Source: Paludibacterium purpuratum (GTDB taxonomy: Bacteria; Pseudomonadota; Gammaproteobacteria; Burkholderiales; Chromobacteriaceae). Taken from it: a stretch of DNA of 64,000 nucleotides. A model generated the notes under the pieces. That model did no database searches. It saw only the letters and a list, made by a program, of their open reading frames with translations, and was not told the origin of the DNA. A program made the translations under genes and the position numbers. The stretch spans positions 1 through 64,000 of the forward strand of contig NZ_SNZP01000012.1 in assembly GCF_004363805.1 (NCBI RefSeq), in the 5' to 3' direction. Within the stretch, counting starts at the first letter, position 1; every line of letters starts with the position of its first letter. Positions 61,069 to 64,000 of this stretch are shown one piece after another.

Positions 61069-62069
61069 CCGCCGGTTTTGGCCATGATGCGCACGATTTT
61101 TTGCGGCGACTCGACGAACTCGTGCTTTTCCGGTTTTAACTCAATGGCCGTTCGGATCGCCTGTTCAAGTTCGTCATCGCTCACTCCCGCGCGCAACAAC
61201 GGGCGCAATTCGAAGCGCGCCTCCTGTCCCAGGCAAAGATACAACGTACCATCCACCGATAGCCGTACGCGATTGCAAGTGGCGCAGAAGTGCTGCGATA
61301 GCGGAGTGATCAGTCCGAGGGTAAAACGGCCATCCGCGGAGCGCCAATAGCGCGCCGGCCCGGCACCGAGCGTGATGGCCGAGGGCGTTAGATCGAAGCG
61401 TTGACCAAGTCGTGCCAGAATCGGTGCCAAATCCGGCGAGCGGGTCGCCTGGCCGGTATTGCCCATCGGCATCGCCTCGATCAAGCGCAGTACAAATCCC
61501 TGTTCGATACAGAATGCCACCATGGCTTCGATGTCGCCGTCATTGACGCCGGCGATCGGCACCATATTGATCTTGATGTCGGCAAAACCCGCCGCCTTGG
61601 CGGCGGCCAGTCCGTCCAGTACCGCCGTCATGCTGTCCGCACCGCTGATTTCACGCGCGCAGTCCGCGCGCAGCGAGTCGAGGCTGACGTTCAAGCGCCG
61701 TACCCCTGCCTGGCGCAATGCGGCGGCTTGGTGACGTAGTTGCGTACCGTTGGTACTGAGCGACAGATCCTCCAATCCGGGCAAGGCCGCGAGACGTGCC
61801 GCCAATTCCGGCAGATTGCGCCGCAACAACGGTTCGCCGCCCGTCAGACGCATATGACGTGTTCCCAGGCGGGCGAATAGGGCGGCGACCCGTGTCAATT
61901 CATCGAACGTCAACCAATGCTCGGGGGTCTCGAAATCTTTAAAGCCTTTCGGGATGCAATATTGGCAGCGCAGATCGCAGCGATCGGTCACCGAAATGCG
62001 CAAATAATCGATACTGCGGCCGAAACGATCGCTAAGCATGGTAGGCGCTTCAGTAGTGTGCATTGTCAT
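61065..62069 (-). CDS. moaA: GTP 3',8-cyclase MoaA
   Basis: 334 residues. Radical SAM cysteines are in DRCDLRCQYC, the second cluster in FCATCNRVRLSVDGTLYLCL, and the essential C-terminal Gly-Gly (KTGG) ends the protein. First step of molybdenum cofactor synthesis. No other moa gene is in the window. Its stop shares 3 bases with the end of the convergent GGDEF gene. ATG at 62039 is an alternative start. Confidence 0.95.
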   Translation of the reverse strand: MTMHTTEAPTMLSDRFGRSIDYLRISVTDRCDLRCQYCIPKGFKDFETPEHWLTFDELTRVAALFARLGTRHMRLTGGEPLLRRNLPELAARLAALPGLEDLSLSTNGTQLRHQAAALRQAGVRRLNVSLDSLRADCAREISGADSMTAVLDGLAAAKAAGFADIKINMVPIAGVNDGDIEAMVAFCIEQGFVLRLIEAMPMGNTGQATRSPDLAPILARLGQRFDLTPSAITLGAGPARYWRSADGRFTLGLITPLSQHFCATCNRVRLSVDGTLYLCLGQEARFELRPLLRAGVSDDELEQAIRTAIELKPEKHEFVESPQKIVRIMAKTGG

Positions 62070-62143
62070 ATTTTAGATGATTGGCATTTTCAGTTGTACA
62101 CCGCTGCGGCACAATGACGAATAATTAAACCAAAGGTCCGTCG

Positions 62144-62605
62144 ATGAAACTATTAGAAGAATTCAAGGCTTTCGCTATCAGAGGTAATGTAATCGATCTG
62201 GCGGTCGGCGTGGTGATCGGCGGCGCATTCGGCACCATCGTCAAGTCGCTGGTCGACGATGTGATCATGCCACCCATCGGCCTATTGATCGGCAATGTCG
62301 ACTTCACCAATCTGTTTTTCGTGCTCAAGCCGGGTATCAAGCAGGCCGGCCCTTACGTTTCGCTGGCGGCGGCCAAACAGGCCGGCGCCGTGACCCTCAA
62401 TATCGGCTTGTTCGTCAATGCCATGGTGAGCTTCACCATCGTGGCTTTTTCCATCTTCATGCTGCTCAAGCTGGTCAACCGAATGCAACGCGAGCAGACG
62501 ACCGAACAGCCTGCAACGCAGACAACCAAAATCTGCACGCATTGCAAGTCGGAAGTGCACATCGAGGCCACCCGCTGCGCCCACTGCACCTCGGCATTGG
62601 ATTAA
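62144..62605 (+). CDS. mscL: Large-conductance mechanosensitive channel with a C-terminal zinc-ribbon-like tail
   Basis: 153 residues. The MscL opening KLLEEFKAFAIRGNVIDLAV and the first membrane helix are typical, as is the second (AMVSFTIVAFSIFMLLKLVN). The final 30 residues hold two CxxC pairs (ICTHCKSEV and TRCAHCTSALD), a zinc-ribbon-like cytoplasmic tail absent from E. coli MscL. It releases solutes on osmotic downshock. Confidence 0.93.
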   Translation: MKLLEEFKAFAIRGNVIDLAVGVVIGGAFGTIVKSLVDDVIMPPIGLLIGNVDFTNLFFVLKPGIKQAGPYVSLAAAKQAGAVTLNIGLFVNAMVSFTIVAFSIFMLLKLVNRMQREQTTEQPATQTTKICTHCKSEVHIEATRCAHCTSALD

Positions 62606-62641
62606 TTCAGTCGACCAGAGAGTCGATCAAGGAGATCTAGT

Positions 62642-64000
62642 ATGAATGCTTCGCTTTTTCCCCGTTCGGAATGGTTTTTGCGCCAACTCTGGTCCGCGGC
62701 ACAGGGCGCGCCCGATTGTTGCGATGCCGTCGACTTTTCCGGTTCGGGAGACCTGCCGTCGGTGTACGCGGTCAGCGACCTCGCTGCCGGTAGCGTTGCC
62801 GCCGCCATGCTGGCTTTGTCCGAATGGCGCGCGCCGTCTCATGGCAGCCTGGGTCGGGTCGAAGTCGATCGTCGCTTGGCGTCGATGTGGTTCGCCAGCT
62901 CGTTGCGCCCAATGGGCTGGGCGCTGCCGCCTGTTTGGGATGCCATCGCCGGCGATTATCGCGCCAGCGACGGCTGGATCCGCCTGCATACCAACGCCCC
63001 GCATCACCGCCAGGCGGCCCTGGCGGTGCTTGGCGTGCCGGCGGAGCGCGATGCGGTGGCAAACGCCGTGGCCACTTGGTCGGCCGAGGCGCTCGAGCGG
63101 GCGGTGGTGGCGGCCAATGGCTGTGCCGCCGTCATGCGCAGCCACCAGGCCTGGCACGAACACCCGCACGGCCACACCCTTGACCAGGCGCCGCTGTTGG
63201 CGTGCCGGCAATTTGCCAACTCGCTGTCGAGTCGGGCTCAGTGCGACGACAAGCGTCCGCTAACAGGCATCCGCGTACTCGACCTGACGCGCATCATCGC
63301 CGGGCCGGTGGCGACCCGCTTCCTGGCGGCGGCCGGCGCCGACGTGCTGCGTATCGACCCGCCTAACTGGCACGAGCCGGGCGCAGAAGAAGAGCTGACA
63401 TGGGGTAAACGCACTGCGCGGTTGGATTTGAAAACACCGGCGGGTCTGGCGACGTTGACCGATTTGATGGCCGAGGCCGATGTCCTGGTGCACGGCTATC
63501 GCAGCGATGCACTTGACGGACTCGGCCTGGGCGAAGCCCGGCGCCGCGCAGTCAATCCCGGGTTAGTCGAAGTGGCGCTCGATGCCTACGGCTGGGACGG
63601 CCCCTGGGCCACGCGACGCGGCTTCGACAGCCTGGTGCAGATGAGTTGCGGCATCGCCGAGGCCGGCATGCGTTTGATGGAACGCGAGCGTCCCACCCCC
63701 TTGCCGGTGCAGGCATTGGATCATGCCGCCGGTTATCTGCTGGCCTGCGCCGCGCTACGCGGCTTGAGCGAACGTAGGCAAAGCGGGCAGGGCTGGCAGG
63801 CGCGCACCTCGCTCGCCAGCGTGGCCGAGCTGTTAAAAGCCGCCGGACCCTGCGATCCGACCCTACCTGGCTTCGGCGCCGAGACCGAGGTGGACTTGGC
63901 CGAGGGTATCGAACACACGGGGTGGGGTCCGGCACGTCGCTTGCGGCCACCCGCGGCGCTGACGGGGGTGGATTGGTACGGAGCGCTTCCGGCTCGGCCG
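62642..64000 (+). CDS. Family III CoA-transferase (CaiB/BaiF type), truncated by window end
   Basis: The frame runs open from ATG at 62642 (AAGGAG 8 bases upstream) to the last base, 453 codons, so the C-terminus is outside the window. Residues about 205 onward are a family III CoA-transferase front (PLTGIRVLDLTRIIAGPVAT, ADVLVHGYRSDALDGLGL, GFDSLVQMSCGIAEAG with a candidate catalytic Asp). Residues 40-190 (DYRASDGWIRLHTNAPHHRQ, VATWSAEALERAVVAANGCA) resemble the rear part of the same fold, so two partial domains appear in reversed order. CoA donor and acceptor cannot be named. Confidence 0.85.
   Translation, partial: MNASLFPRSEWFLRQLWSAAQGAPDCCDAVDFSGSGDLPSVYAVSDLAAGSVAAAMLALSEWRAPSHGSLGRVEVDRRLASMWFASSLRPMGWALPPVWDAIAGDYRASDGWIRLHTNAPHHRQAALAVLGVPAERDAVANAVATWSAEALERAVVAANGCAAVMRSHQAWHEHPHGHTLDQAPLLACRQFANSLSSRAQCDDKRPLTGIRVLDLTRIIAGPVATRFLAAAGADVLRIDPPNWHEPGAEEELTWGKRTARLDLKTPAGLATLTDLMAEADVLVHGYRSDALDGLGLGEARRRAVNPGLVEVALDAYGWDGPWATRRGFDSLVQMSCGIAEAGMRLMERERPTPLPVQALDHAAGYLLACAALRGLSERRQSGQGWQARTSLASVAELLKAAGPCDPTLPGFGAETEVDLAEGIEHTGWGPARRLRPPAALTGVDWYGALPARP

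Noticed and set aside
62646-63263. Open frame of 205 codons at the CoA-transferase locus
   Set aside because: Arg/Trp-rich shadow; the correct frame starts 4 bases earlier at 62642 and runs off the window end.
1-64000. tRNA, rRNA, CRISPR array, insertion sequence or prophage
   Set aside because: No cloverleaf, rRNA signature, regularly spaced repeat, transposase or phage structural gene was found on reading both strands. The holin-like name at 57165-57554 reflects YqjE, not a prophage.

Overview
The window is a 64 kb stretch of a GC-rich Gram-negative chromosome, most likely a betaproteobacterium of the order Neisseriales (Chromobacteriaceae type). The clearest taxonomic clue is the class III transaminase at 16423-17787. 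From memory of that protein, it follows the well-studied omega-transaminase CV2025 of Chromobacterium violaceum almost residue by residue. The order rpsB-tsf-pyrH-frr-uppS-cdsA-dxr-rseP-bamA-skp-lpxD-fabZ-lpxA-lpxB-rnhB also fits. No tRNA, rRNA, CRISPR array, transposase or prophage was recognised.

Layout. (a) 1-8.0 kb, accessory: the 3' part of a vgrG, then an AT-rich cassette with a type VI secretion effector candidate (lytic transglycosylase-like domain, LysM, M15 peptidase-like domain) and a run of exported small proteins. The last of these (7434-7925) looks like an Ivy-type lysozyme inhibitor. This is the most novel part of the window. (b) 8.1-10.5 kb: a LoiP-like protease, an orphan NuoB and an AraC-type regulator. 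(c) 10.7-17.8 kb: a polyamine catabolic locus, puuC and puuR on the minus strand, divergent from ald-puuD-puuA-spuC. (d) 17.9-22.6 kb: motAB, a methyltransferase, an HDOD-GAF protein and an rRNA methyltransferase. (e) 22.6-29.5 kb, mostly minus strand: acetyltransferase, PAS-LuxR regulator, cca, slt, a UmuD-like protein with an SOS-like site and an unlisted 48-residue gene, and a LysE exporter. (f) 29.7-36.8 kb: POT-type transporter, tdk, yajQ, a FUSC protein, nudC, a YbdK-type ligase and a cation/proton antiporter. (g) 36.9-51.9 kb: the translation, isoprenoid, phospholipid, outer-membrane and lipid A supercluster, with several internal hairpin terminators. (h) 51.9-64 kb: ferredoxin, hydrolase, a FliD-like orphan, DUF1345, DUF2827, yqjDEK, cysK, a stress protein, an ArsR regulator, a GGDEF protein, moaA, mscL and a CoA-transferase cut by the window edge.

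How genes work together. In the puu locus PuuA glutamylates putrescine, a SpuC-type transaminase can use pyruvate as acceptor and release alanine, Ald turns alanine back to pyruvate with NADH and ammonia, PuuC oxidises the aldehyde and PuuD hydrolyses gamma-glutamyl-GABA. In the 37-52 kb cluster, ribosome biogenesis (rpsB, tsf, frr) is followed by undecaprenyl phosphate, CDP-diacylglycerol, the BAM insertase with its chaperone, and lipid A assembly. In the first 8 kb a peptidoglycan-attacking effector sits among proteins with signal peptides, the arrangement expected of an effector with periplasmic immunity proteins. Start codons were chosen from Shine-Dalgarno spacing and family length. Functions are inferred by reading motifs, not from database searches.
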